33,910 nt of DNA from an uncultured Clostridia bacterium. Lineage in GTDB: Bacteria; Bacillota; Clostridia; Christensenellales; Maliibacteriaceae. The DNA lies in NCBI GenBank assembly GCA_934613185.1, contig CAKTSO010000004.1:1-33910 (forward strand), given 5' to 3'. A program made the position numbers and the translations under genes. Below are positions 1 to 8,808 of the stretch, one piece after another. The notes below the pieces were generated by a model. The model had not been told where the DNA came from. It saw only the letters and a program-made list of their open reading frames with translations, and made no database searches. Each line of letters opens with the position of its first letter. Within the stretch, counting starts at the first letter, position 1.

Positions 1-2
1 GC

Positions 3-125
3 CGCCAGACGCCGACGACGGCGTTCGTGCTGCCGTATGAGAAGACGTGCGGCGCGGAGGCGGTCGAGCTTTACAATAACAGTATCAAAAACGCAGAAAG
101 AGGTGGTATGAATGATTACGATTGA
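3..125 (+). pseudogene. Phage terminase large-subunit fragment (N-terminal part, cut by window edge)
   Basis: The frame starting at base 3 is open to a stop at 123-125. It contains TPTTAFVLPYEKTCGAEAV followed by ELYN, which resembles the N-terminal pattern of HK97-type phage terminase large subunits as I recall it (TPTT..LPY....G.EA..LY...GR.A..WQ). After ELYN the family would continue with a GR-A-WQ stretch and the ATPase Walker motifs. Here it changes to NSIKNAERGGMNDYD and stops, so homology ends near base 80. The next gene starts inside this tail. I infer a deletion joined a terminase start to a downstream phage region. The upstream start lies outside the window. A chance resemblance in a short stretch remains possible. 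Confidence 0.45.
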
Positions 126-297
126 TGAAATTGCCGAATTTTGTGAATGGCCGGCCGAACATTCCATGGAAGAATGGATGGAACTTCGCAAACGCATCGA
201 TGCGGAATTTAATGAAGCGCACGGCGTATCCAAAGAGGATATGGATCGTTACGGCGACTATGAAGAAATTGTTCTGACGATCACAAGCGACGATTGA
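112..297 (+). CDS. Small acidic protein of unknown function, 61 aa
   Basis: This is a complete 61-residue ORF with a good ribosome binding site (AGGTGG at 101-106, five bases before the ATG at 112). A second ATG four bases upstream (108) is in another frame and belongs to the preceding fragment. The protein is acidic, rich in Glu/Asp and Met, has no membrane segment and no cysteine pair beyond one Cys, and looks helical. It overlaps the end of the terminase fragment and is followed by a rho-independent terminator at 322-347. It sits between two phage-derived fragments, so it is probably a small prophage gene. I do not recognise the family. Confidence 0.6.
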   Translation: MITIDEIAEFCEWPAEHSMEEWMELRKRIDAEFNEAHGVSKEDMDRYGDYEEIVLTITSDD

Positions 298-321
298 TCT
301 ATCAAACGATTTACGCCCCAG

Positions 322-347
322 GCGTCCTTTAAAAAGGGCGCTTTTTT
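322..347 (+). terminator. Rho-independent terminator after the 61-aa gene
   Basis: The arms 322-330 and 333-341 pair over nine positions with one G-U. The innermost A-T pairs must open to form the loop, and six T follow (342-347). Confidence 0.75.
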
Positions 348-373
348 GATGCGGAAAATACGGGAGGACGCCA

Positions 374-613
374 ATGACGATCATCGAATCGGTGCGTGAT
401 TTCATCGCCGAATGCCCTTATCTGGAAAAGCTCCTGCGCATTCATGCGGGCTTTCTGCCCGCGCGGAAAACGACGTATTCCGTTGAGGAAACGCCCGTGC
501 AGACGATCGTGGCGCAGAACGTCGACGGCTCGACGCGGCGGGGGCTCGATTCGGATAAAACAGGGGTAACATTGCCGACGGCGCGATTGCAAAGCGTTTG
601 CCAAACAGTGTGA
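374..613 (+). pseudogene. Truncated phage minor capsid / tail-completion protein
   Basis: The ORF has 79 codons and an adequate start (GGGAGG at 362-367). Its first 55 residues, from MTIIESVRDFIAECPYLE through the YSVEETP and VDGSTRR segments, resemble phage minor capsid proteins of Gram-positive siphoviruses as I recall them: a start such as M-IIE-VRDFI--CP, then Y-IE--P, then DGS--RQF-F. The family continues with an F-F-SRE segment and a GF-E-F-EW helix to about 130 residues. Here the sequence after VDGSTRR is unrelated and soon stops. It is therefore probably a broken copy left by a second deletion. The family assignment is from memory of motifs, not a search. Confidence 0.5.
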
Positions 614-625
614 ACGCTGTTTTTA

Positions 626-681
626 TAAAAAACGACGAACCGATATGCCCAGCCGAGAACAGTGGGCGAACGGTTCGTCGT
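626..681 (-). terminator. Terminator facing the uracil-DNA glycosylase operon
   Basis: Read on the minus strand, an 11-base-pair stem (671-681 with 632-642) holds an inner GCCCA/TGGGC stem (647-651 with 663-667). It runs straight into six T (626-631 as A on the plus strand). It lies about 130 bases past the last gene of the leftward operon, and I see no gene between. Confidence 0.7.
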
Positions 682-806
682 CTGACGGTCCCTGCGAATC
701 CGTCAATACAATGATAAAAAATCGAAAGCGTCGGGAAATATTTGGCGGCGGGGGGAAGAGAAAAGTCGGTCGGGGCTTTTGATTCCCATGCGGAACGTCA
801 CGGCTT

Positions 807-1424
807 TCAGGCAAGCGCGCCTGCGTCTGCGCTTTCGTTCTGTCGCATCAATTCTCCGAGCGCGCGCATGTCTTCCTCCAGCGCGTCGGAAAGCGCGCGG
901 TTGTAGATGACGCTGGCGGGGTGGTAGAGCGGAAAAATCTGAAAGGGGAACTCGTCCGTTTGGAGGAGTTTTCCGTGGATGCCGCCGATCGCGGGCGCGG
1001 CTTGCCCGAGAAGCGCGCGAAGCGGCGTGTTGCCGAGCGTGGCGACGATTTCAGGCTGCACAACGGAAAGTTCTTTCAAAAGATAGTCGCGGCAGCGGGC
1101 GATCTCCTTCGCCGCCGGCGGGCGGTTCGTGAACGTCCCCGCGCGCTTGCCGGGGCGGGCGGGGCGGAACTTGACGGCGTTGGTGATGTAAATTTCCTCG
1201 CGGCGAATATCGGCCATGGCCAAAAGCGCGTCGAGGTTTTTCCCGGCGGTGCCGACGAAGGGGAGCCCCTGTTCGGCCTCGAAGCGCCCGGGCGCTTCGC
1301 CGACGAGCGCGAGCGGCGAATTTTCGTTTCCCTGTCCGAAGACGCATTGCCCGAAGACGACGAATTCGGCAAGATCGGCAAAGCATTCGGTTTTAAGCGC
1401 GTCAAGCGTTTCCCGTTTCGTCAT
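807..1424 (-). CDS. Family-4-like uracil-DNA glycosylase, iron-sulfur ligands partly missing
   Basis: This 205-residue protein belongs to the family 4 uracil-DNA glycosylase superfamily, which removes uracil from DNA in base excision repair. Motif 1 appears as GEAPGRFEAEQGLPFVGTAG (residues 43-61) and the second active-site motif as YHPAS near residue 167. Normal members bind a 4Fe-4S cluster through four cysteines. Aligned with its neighbour (C15, C18, C86, C102), this copy keeps C14 and C111 but has Asp17 and Phe86 in the other two places. The cluster may therefore be absent or differently held. The start is supported by GGAGG six bases upstream. It overlaps the 3' end of the upstream glycosylase gene by 23 bases, so the two are co-transcribed and probably translationally coupled. 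Confidence 0.85.
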   Translation of the reverse strand: MTKRETLDALKTECFADLAEFVVFGQCVFGQGNENSPLALVGEAPGRFEAEQGLPFVGTAGKNLDALLAMADIRREEIYITNAVKFRPARPGKRAGTFTNRPPAAKEIARCRDYLLKELSVVQPEIVATLGNTPLRALLGQAAPAIGGIHGKLLQTDEFPFQIFPLYHPASVIYNRALSDALEEDMRALGELMRQNESADAGALA

Positions 1425-1977
1425 GAAGCTCCTCCAGTTTTTTCATCACTTTTTGAAGATCCTCCCACGCCTCGCGCTTTTTTGCCGGGTCGCGCAGAAG
1501 CGCCGCGGGATGATAGGTCGGCAAAAAGAACACGCCTTTTTTCTCGGTCCATTGCCCGCGCTCGCGCGTGATGCGGATCTCGGGATTGATGAGCGCCCGT
1601 GCCGCCGTCGCGCCGAGGCAGACGATGATCTTCGGGCGAATGAGCGCAAATTGCCCGCGAAGATGCGGCAGGCACGCGTGCATCTCCTCCGGCAGCGGCG
1701 TCCGATTCTGCGGCGGGCGGCATTTGACGACGTTGGCGATGTAGACGTCCTCGCGCGTCAGCCCCATCGCGGCGATCATGCGGTCCAGAAGCTGCCCGGC
1801 TCGTCCGACGAACGGGCGGCCCGTGCGGTCTTCGTCCGCGCCCGGCCCCTCGCCGACGAACATGAGCGCCGCATGTTCGTTCCCTTCCCCGGGCACGACG
1901 TGCGTGCGTGTTTTGCAAAGGTCGCAGCCTTCGCATTGTTCAATATCGGAAAGAACGCTTTCCCACGAAACGGTCAT
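1402..1977 (-). CDS. Uracil-DNA glycosylase, family 4 (4Fe-4S)
   Basis: This 191-residue enzyme should excise uracil from DNA. Motif 1 is GEGPGADEDRTGRPFVG (43-59) and motif 2 is HPAALLR (156-162). All four expected cluster cysteines are present at C15, C18, C86 and C102, in the usual CxxC plus C-x15-C pattern. I chose the ATG at 1977 because AGGAG lies seven bases before it; a longer frame back to 2010 would overlap the upstream bofA stop and has no such site. It follows bofA by 10 bases and overlaps the second glycosylase gene, so the three form one leftward operon. Confidence 0.93.
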   Translation of the reverse strand: MTVSWESVLSDIEQCEGCDLCKTRTHVVPGEGNEHAALMFVGEGPGADEDRTGRPFVGRAGQLLDRMIAAMGLTREDVYIANVVKCRPPQNRTPLPEEMHACLPHLRGQFALIRPKIIVCLGATAARALINPEIRITRERGQWTEKKGVFFLPTYHPAALLRDPAKKREAWEDLQKVMKKLEELHDETGNA

Positions 1978-1987
1978 GGCTTTCTCC

Positions 1988-2263
1988 TCAGACGAAAAGC
2001 AGCGTGCCAAAGATCAAAAGCAGCACGCCGGGCACGCCCAAAATGCCCGCCACGAGCGACGTGACGGGGTTGACGACGACGCAGAATCCGAACGAAGCGC
2101 CGATGAAATTGACGGCGAAAAGAAGGAGCGCGCCGATGAGCGCGTTGCACACGAGCTTCAGCACCCACGTCAGCGGCTTCAAAAGCAGGCGGCCCAGCAA
2201 AAACAGCACGGCAAGCCCGACGGCGTACGCCGCGGCGCTCGACCAGGAAACGGCAAAAGGCAT
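1988..2263 (-). CDS. bofA: BofA-family pro-sigma-K processing regulator
   Basis: This is a 91-residue integral membrane protein. The C-terminal half carries the typical BofA sequence: PLTWVLKLVCNALIGALLLF, then VNFIG, then NPVTSLVAGILGVPGVLLL. In Bacillus, BofA with SpoIVFA holds the SpoIVFB protease inactive in the mother cell until the forespore signals, which delays pro-sigma-K cleavage. About three hydrophobic segments are visible (10-26, 34-55, 68-90). GGAGG lies eight bases before the ATG. In Bacillus bofA follows recR; here an alcohol dehydrogenase gene separates them. Its presence is my strongest sign that the host makes spores. Confidence 0.85.
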   Translation of the reverse strand: MPFAVSWSSAAAYAVGLAVLFLLGRLLLKPLTWVLKLVCNALIGALLLFAVNFIGASFGFCVVVNPVTSLVAGILGVPGVLLLIFGTLLFV

Positions 2264-2326
2264 AACGGTACCCTCCGATGATCGGAATCGATTTTTACTA
2301 ATTTATGTGCGCGCGGCAAAAGCAAT

Positions 2327-2355
2327 GCCGCCGGCGATGAAAAAATACCGGCGGC
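2327..2355 (-). terminator. Hairpin after the alcohol dehydrogenase gene
   Basis: Eight G-C-rich base pairs (2327-2334 with 2348-2355) enclose a T-rich loop on the minus strand. The tail after it has only a short T run, so termination may be partial and allow read-through into bofA. Confidence 0.4.
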
Positions 2356-2371
2356 GAAGCTGTGCGGTCGC

Positions 2372-3475
2372 TCAGCGAAGAAGGCTGCGCGTGAGAATGC
2401 CGCGCACGTCCTCTTCGGTCATGTCCACGGGGTTGGCGCGGCGGATGGATTCCGCGGCGCAGGCGGCGACGTAGCGGTCGATGTCCTCGCGCGTGAAGGC
2501 CGTCTTATCCTGCAAAAGGTCGCCGATGTACGCACCGAAGTCCTCGACGTTCGGGCAGCCGCAAAGGGCAAGGATCTCGTCCACCTTTTCGGGGAGCGAG
2601 GCGTGGATGAACTTCACATACTCGGCCAGAACGAGCCCGTTGGCGCGGCCGTGCGGCAGGTTTTTGTCGACCGTCAGCGCGTAGCCCATCGAATGGACGG
2701 CCAGCGTGCGGGAAAGGTTGATCGAAAAGCCGCCGTAAAGCGCCGCCATCATGAGCCGTTCGCGCGTTTCAAAGGAAATGTCGCCCGATTTTAAATCGTC
2801 GTAGCTTGCCGCGAACAGGCGGAACCCCTCGCGGGTGAACAGCCCGGCCATGTAGTTGTCCGCGCGGGAAAGATACCCCTCGATGCAGTGGCAAAGGGCA
2901 TCCACGGCGGTGTCGATCGTCACGCGCTGCGGCATGGAAGCGGTGTAGCGCGCATCGAGCATGGCCATCACGGGCGCCATGGAGATGTCGCCGAAGCTCT
3001 TTTTGAAGTTCTTGTCCTCCAAAAGAAGAACGCTGTAGAACGTGATCTCGCTGCCGGTTCCGGCGGTCGTCGGGATCGTGACCGTCGGGATCGGGTGATT
3101 TTGATAGGGCGGACGATACAATTCGTCGATGCCGTAATCGGGATTGGCGACCATCAGCGCCGCGGCCTTGCCCGCATCCATCGCGCTGCCGCCGCCGACG
3201 GCGACGACAAAATCCGGCGCGGCCTCGCGCGCGAACGCCGCCAGTTCGAGCATGGAATGCGTCGTCGGGTTCGGGATGCAGTTTTCAAAAAGGGTGAACT
3301 CGATGCCCTTTTCGCCGAACGCCGCCGAAAGATCGTCCAGCGCGCCGCAAAGACGCGCCGCCTCGGTCGAGACGATCAGCGCGCGCTTGCCAAGCGAGGC
3401 AAAATAGTCCGCATTGTCGCGCACGACGTTCACGCCCGCGCGGATGCTCGTCGGCATGGAAAAGCTTGCCTTCAT
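2372..3475 (-). CDS. Iron-containing (group III) alcohol dehydrogenase
   Basis: This 367-residue NAD(P)-dependent alcohol/aldehyde oxidoreductase belongs to the metal-dependent family that includes butanol and 1,3-propanediol dehydrogenases. The nucleotide-binding GGGSAMDAGKA and PTTAGTGSE motifs are intact. Metal ligands are visible as the Asp in MLDARYT and the His residues in DALCHCIEGY, AVHSMGYA and LPHGRA. Length is normal for the family. AAGGAG lies about ten bases before the ATG. It sits 61 bases after recR, inside a cluster that otherwise matches the Bacillus dnaX-recR-bofA order, so it looks like a later insertion. The substrate cannot be read from sequence. Confidence 0.9.
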   Translation of the reverse strand: MKASFSMPTSIRAGVNVVRDNADYFASLGKRALIVSTEAARLCGALDDLSAAFGEKGIEFTLFENCIPNPTTHSMLELAAFAREAAPDFVVAVGGGSAMDAGKAAALMVANPDYGIDELYRPPYQNHPIPTVTIPTTAGTGSEITFYSVLLLEDKNFKKSFGDISMAPVMAMLDARYTASMPQRVTIDTAVDALCHCIEGYLSRADNYMAGLFTREGFRLFAASYDDLKSGDISFETRERLMMAALYGGFSINLSRTLAVHSMGYALTVDKNLPHGRANGLVLAEYVKFIHASLPEKVDEILALCGCPNVEDFGAYIGDLLQDKTAFTREDIDRYVAACAAESIRRANPVDMTEEDVRGILTRSLLR

Positions 3476-3536
3476 AATCGTATCGCTCCTTTTGGAAAAT
3501 AAGAAATGGGTGAAAGAAGTTCCCGCAAAACCGGCG

Positions 3537-4139
3537 TTACGGCGTGATGTCGCGCCGTGCGGCGATCGCGCGCGCCAGCGTGACGTCGTCGGTGTATTCC
3601 AGGTCCCCGCCGACGGGAACGCCGTGCGCGATGCGCGTCACGCGCACATGATAGGGCCGCGCCAGTTTTGCGATGTAAAGGGCGGTCGCTTCGCCCTCAA
3701 TGTCGGGGTTGGTGGCAAGAAGAAGCTCGCGGACGTTTCCCTTTTGAAGCCGCTCCAGCAGGGGCGCGATGGCGATGTCGTCCGGGCCGCGGCCGTTCAG
3801 CGGCGAGATTGTGCCGCCCAAAACGTGATATTTGCCGTGATATTCATGGACGCGCTCGATCGCCATGACGTCGCGCACGTCGCGCACGACGCAGATCAAG
3901 CCGTCGTCGCGGCGCGGATCGGCGCACACGCTGCACACCGGGTGCGCCGTGTCCGTCAGATTCCCGCACACGCGGCAGAACGTGACGTTCTTCTTCGCCT
4001 GATAAATGCTTGCGGCAAGTTCGCGCACGCTTTGTTCGTCCTGCGAGACGATGTAGAGCGCGAGGCGCTGCGCCGTCTTTGCGCCGACGCCGGGCAGGTG
4101 CGAAAGCTGCGCCACGAGCCGTTCAATGGGTTCGATCAA
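3537..4139 (-). CDS. recR: Recombination mediator protein RecR
   Basis: RecR helps load RecA at gapped DNA in the RecFOR pathway. The 200-residue protein has the N-terminal helix-hairpin-helix (LPGVGAKTAQRLA, 15-27), a four-cysteine zinc finger (C55, C58, C69, C72), a Toprim domain and a C-terminal segment with GVPVGGDLEY. The only reasonable start is TTG at 4139, with GGGAGG six bases upstream; no ATG is near. It follows ybaB by 18 bases, the standard dnaX-ybaB-recR arrangement. Confidence 0.96.
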   Translation of the reverse strand: MIEPIERLVAQLSHLPGVGAKTAQRLALYIVSQDEQSVRELAASIYQAKKNVTFCRVCGNLTDTAHPVCSVCADPRRDDGLICVVRDVRDVMAIERVHEYHGKYHVLGGTISPLNGRGPDDIAIAPLLERLQKGNVRELLLATNPDIEGEATALYIAKLARPYHVRVTRIAHGVPVGGDLEYTDDVTLARAIAARRDITP

Positions 4140-4157
4140 ACGATGCCTCCCGAAGCC

Positions 4158-4517
4158 TTAGAACAGGCCGCCGGGCAGGTTCATGCCGCCGGTGATCTGC
4201 GCCATCTGTTTTTCCATCGATTCGGTCGCCTTTGCAAACGCGGCGTTGACCGCGGCGACGACCATGTCCTGAAGCATCTCGACGTCGTCGGGGTCGACGG
4301 CCTCGGGCTTGATCTCGACGGACAGCACCTGATGGCTGCCGTTGACGCGCGCGGTGACCATGCCGCCGCCGGCGGAGGCCTCGAAGGAGCTCTGCTTCAG
4401 CTGCTCCTGCATCTTCTGCATGTCCTCCTGCATCTTCTGCGCCTGCTTGATTGCCTGCTGCATGTTCATGCCGCCCATGCCGCCCATGCCGCCGCGGCCG
4501 TAAAAATTCTTCGCCAT
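4158..4517 (-). CDS. YbaB/EbfC nucleoid-associated protein
   Basis: This 119-residue DNA-binding protein acts as a dimer on the nucleoid. The N-terminus has a Gly-Met-rich stretch (7-17), then the long helix from residue 18 (MNMQQAIKQAQKMQEDMQKM), then the beta segment with GGGMVTARVNG. The C-terminal helix ends in a Gly-rich tail (GGMNLPGGLF), normal for the family. The gene lies between dnaX and recR, where it is found in most Firmicutes (yaaK in Bacillus). AGGAGG is placed a few bases before the ATG. Confidence 0.95.
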   Translation of the reverse strand: MAKNFYGRGGMGGMGGMNMQQAIKQAQKMQEDMQKMQEQLKQSSFEASAGGGMVTARVNGSHQVLSVEIKPEAVDPDDVEMLQDMVVAAVNAAFAKATESMEKQMAQITGGMNLPGGLF

Positions 4518-4556
4518 GATAAAGATCCTCCTTGTTTTTAAAAACGATGGTTCGCG

Positions 4557-6137
<1,581 letters not shown>

Positions 6138-6182
6138 GGGCCCACACCTCCTTTTCGCATGACTTCCTCTTATAATCACTTC

Positions 6183-6211
6183 ATTATAACAAATGGACGG
6201 GGAATTGGAAA
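6183..6211 (-). promoter_or_regulatory. Probable sigma-A promoter of dnaX operon
   Basis: On the minus strand, TTTCCA (6206-6211) and a perfect TATAAT (6183-6188) are separated by 17 bases, about 45 bases before the dnaX start. Confidence 0.6.
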
Positions 6212-6363
6212 GCGCGAAAAAGCGCGCGGCGCGGGCGGAACATATGATGAATTTGGGCCGGAATTGGGCGGGATCGCTATGCAAAAGTGCCGTTTTGCGC
6301 TAAAATAGGCGCGGGAAAGCAATTTGAACCCGAATCAAAAACGAATCCGTCAGGAGGATGCGT

Positions 6364-7431
6364 GTGAAAAAGATCGTTTTGACGGGCGGGGGCACCGCCG
6401 GACATATCACGCCGAACATCGCGCTGATCCCGATTTTGCGCGAACGCGGCTATGAAGTGCATTACATCGGCGCGAAAAATTCGATGGAACAGCGCCTGAT
6501 CGAGGGGATGGGCGTGCCGTTTTACACGGTCAGCGTCGGGAAGCTGCGCCGCTATTTTGATTTAAAGAACTTTTCCGACCCGTTCCGCGTGGTCAAGGGC
6601 GTGTTCGACGCGCGCCGCGTTTTGAAAAAGATCCGTCCCGACGTCGTCTTTGCAAAGGGCGGCTTCGTGTCCGTTCCCGTCGTGACGGCGGCCTCGGGAT
6701 TGCACATCCCGGCCGTGCTTCACGAGTCCGACCGCTCGCCCGGTCTTGCCAACAAGCTCTGCATCCGCTTTTGCAAGCATATCTGCACGGCGTTTGAATC
6801 CACGGCCAAAGCGCTCGGCCAAAAGGCGGTCTACACCGGGCTTCCCGTGCGCGACAGCCTGCTTGCGGGGGATCGCGAAAAGGGTCTTGCCATCTGCAAG
6901 TTTAACGCCGAAAAGCCCGTAATTATGGTCATGGGCGGCTCCCAAGGCGCGCAGGCGATCAACGAAGTTTTGCGCGAGAGCCTGGACGACCTTTTGAAAA
7001 ATTACCAGATCGTGCACCTTTGCGGCAAGGGCAATCTCGACGAAAAACTCGACGGGCGCGCGGGGTATTGCCAGATCGAATACGCCAACGAGCAGCTGCC
7101 CGATCTTTTCGCCGCGACGGATCTCGTCCTCTCGCGCGCGGGCGCGACGGCGCTGTTCGAATTCGCCGCGCTGGAAAAGCCGGTCGTGGCCGTGCCGTTG
7201 CCGCTGGGGGCGTCGCGCGGCGACCAGATCGACAACGCCAAAGACTTCGCGGCGCGCGGGTGGCTGTCCGTCCTGCCGCAGGAGGAAATGACGCGCGAAA
7301 CGCTCTGCCGCGCGATCGACGAGCTTTACGAAAACCGCGCTTCGTATCATGAGGCGCTCAAGGCCGCCGACATGGCGGGCGCGTCCGCGCGCGTGGCCGA
7401 CGTGATCGACCGCGCGGCGCAGGGAAAATAA
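6364..7431 (+). CDS. murG: Lipid II synthase MurG (UDP-GlcNAc transferase)
   Basis: MurG adds GlcNAc to lipid I on the inner face of the membrane, completing the peptidoglycan precursor lipid II. The protein shows the N-terminal glycine loop GGGTAGHITPNIAL, the second loop VMGGSQGAQAIN, and the donor-binding RAGATALFE and RGDQIDNA segments. About 355 residues is the usual length. I prefer the GTG at 6364, because AGGAGG (6352-6357) abuts the in-frame ATG at 6358 with no spacer but lies six bases before this GTG. It stands apart from the usual mur/fts division cluster and heads a two-gene unit with an unknown membrane protein. Confidence 0.93.
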   Translation: MKKIVLTGGGTAGHITPNIALIPILRERGYEVHYIGAKNSMEQRLIEGMGVPFYTVSVGKLRRYFDLKNFSDPFRVVKGVFDARRVLKKIRPDVVFAKGGFVSVPVVTAASGLHIPAVLHESDRSPGLANKLCIRFCKHICTAFESTAKALGQKAVYTGLPVRDSLLAGDREKGLAICKFNAEKPVIMVMGGSQGAQAINEVLRESLDDLLKNYQIVHLCGKGNLDEKLDGRAGYCQIEYANEQLPDLFAATDLVLSRAGATALFEFAALEKPVVAVPLPLGASRGDQIDNAKDFAARGWLSVLPQEEMTRETLCRAIDELYENRASYHEALKAADMAGASARVADVIDRAAQGK

Positions 7432-7432
7432 A

Positions 7433-7900
7433 ATGAAGGGCAAAAAGCGCGCGGCGTGGCTTTTTGCGGTTTTGAGCCTCGCAATATGCGCGGCGGTCGG
7501 CTTTCTCGGCTATCGCAATTATGACGCCATGCGTCCGCCGCAGGCCGCGGTCTCGCTTGGCGGCCGAAGGATCGCGGGTGTGCCGGGATCGTGGCGCTGC
7601 TTCGATGCGTTCGGCTGCGAAAAGTCGTTCGACGCGGATACTTTGGCGCTTGCCGAAACCGCGCCGCTTTGGCGCGGGGGCGCGGGTGCGTCGGCGACGG
7701 TCTACTGCGGCGGCGAACCGGCGGAAAATCTGACGGCGCGCGCGGCGGACGAAAACGGGACGACGCGCGAATTGTCCTGCACGGGTGCGGCGGTCGTTCT
7801 GCCGAAACAGACGGGACTTTACACGGTCATCGTCGCGGCGCGCGGGGACGATTACGAGACGGAATTTGCGTTTCGCGTGCGCATCCGTGCGAAAAAGTAA
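7433..7900 (+). CDS. Membrane-anchored protein of unknown function coupled to murG
   Basis: This ORF of 155 residues begins one base after the murG stop, so translation is probably coupled. Residues 1-6 are basic and 7-27 form one hydrophobic segment, giving a membrane-anchored or secreted protein with about 125 residues outside. The outer part has four cysteines (56, 62, 92, 116) that could form two disulfides, and alternating strand-like segments ending in TGLYTVIVAARGDD and FAFRVRIRAKK, like an immunoglobulin-type beta sandwich. I do not recognise a family. Its position suggests a role at the cell envelope, but that is inference. The base composition matches its neighbours, so it looks native. 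Confidence 0.75.
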   Translation: MKGKKRAAWLFAVLSLAICAAVGFLGYRNYDAMRPPQAAVSLGGRRIAGVPGSWRCFDAFGCEKSFDADTLALAETAPLWRGGAGASATVYCGGEPAENLTARAADENGTTRELSCTGAAVVLPKQTGLYTVIVAARGDDYETEFAFRVRIRAKK

Positions 7901-7913
7901 ACAAAACGAGAAC

Positions 7914-7941
7914 GAAGGGCAGATCGGCAGGTCTGCCTTTT
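7914..7941 (+). terminator. Possible terminator between the murG unit and the DUF554 gene
   Basis: GGCAGA (7918-7923) pairs with TCTGCC (7932-7937), with A-T/G-U extension outward, and is followed by four T. The stem is short, so it is probably weak. Confidence 0.45.
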
Positions 7942-7964
7942 CTCAAGAAATTTCGGGGGAAATC

Positions 7965-8684
7965 ATGATCGGGATTGGAACGCTTGTCAACGGCGCGGCG
8001 ATCGTCGCGGGCGGCCTGTGCGGCCTTCTTGGCGGCAGCCGCATGAACGAACGCTGCCGCGAGGGGCTGAGCCTTGCCTGCGGGATCAGCGTCCTGTTCA
8101 TCGGCATCGCCGGGGCGATGGAAAAGATGCTGACCGTGTCAAACGGCGTCATCGGCGCCGGGCAGAGCATGCTTTTGACGATCTGCCTTGCCCTCGGCGC
8201 GTTTTTCGGAGAGCTTATGAACATCGAAGGCGCGTTCGAGCGCTTCGGCGTCTGGCTCAGGAAAAAAACGGGCAACAGCGGCGATCCCGTCTTCGTCGAC
8301 GGGTTCGTGACCGCGTCGCTGACGGTCTCCATCGGCGCGATGGCGATCGTCGGCGCGATCCGCGACGGCATCTTCGGCGATTGGTCAATCCTCGCGGCGA
8401 AGGCCGTGCTCGACTTCGTGATCGTCCTCGTCATGACCTGCGCGATGGGCAGGGGCTGCATCTTCTCCGCAATCCCCGTGCTTGTGTTTGAGGGCGTGAT
8501 GACGCTCGCCGCTTCGCTGCTGAAGCCGCTGATGACCGATCTCGCGCTTTCGTATATTTCCTTGATCGGCTCGGTGCTGATCTTCTGCGTCGGGCTGAAC
8601 CTCGTCTTCGGCAAAAAGATCCGCGTGGCGAATCTGCTCCCGGCGATCCTTCTTGCCGCCGTCGCCGCGTTTTTGCCGATATAA
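7965..8684 (+). CDS. DUF554 family membrane protein
   Basis: This 239-residue polytopic membrane protein matches the DUF554 (YdfK-like) family. It starts MIGIGTLVNGAAIVAGGLCG and contains the typical G-FFGE-MNIE loop, DGFVTASL-VSIGAMAIVGA and C-terminal GLNL segments. Six to seven hydrophobic helices are visible. The ATG at 7965 has GGGGGA five bases upstream; the open frame extending back to 7785 lies over the preceding gene and is not used. The function of the family is not established; it is often described as a possible transporter. It may be co-transcribed with the murG unit if the hairpin before it is leaky. Confidence 0.88.
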   Translation: MIGIGTLVNGAAIVAGGLCGLLGGSRMNERCREGLSLACGISVLFIGIAGAMEKMLTVSNGVIGAGQSMLLTICLALGAFFGELMNIEGAFERFGVWLRKKTGNSGDPVFVDGFVTASLTVSIGAMAIVGAIRDGIFGDWSILAAKAVLDFVIVLVMTCAMGRGCIFSAIPVLVFEGVMTLAASLLKPLMTDLALSYISLIGSVLIFCVGLNLVFGKKIRVANLLPAILLAAVAAFLPI

Positions 8685-8707
8685 ATTAAGATATGCGCCG
8701 ATCGTTG

Positions 8708-8736
8708 TTGTCAACGGCGCGATCGTATCGTAAAAT
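8708..8736 (+). promoter_or_regulatory. Probable promoter of the transglutaminase-like gene
   Basis: TTGTCA (8708-8713) and TAAAAT (8731-8736) are 17 bases apart. They lie about 70 bases upstream of the TTG start at 8809. Confidence 0.5.
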
Positions 8737-8808
8737 GAAAATAACATCGCGGGGAACGCTTAAGATCCTTTTTTGCGAAAATCGATCCCGCGTCGAAAGG
8801 AAAATCGA

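Noticed and set aside
623..814. A 63-codon minus-strand ORF past the glycosylase operon
   Set aside because: It covers a strong terminator, has no ribosome site and no recognisable protein sequence.
6140..6357. Signal recognition particle RNA next to dnaX, as in Bacillus
   Set aside because: No GNAR tetraloop hairpin or other SRP RNA core sequence is visible between dnaX and murG.
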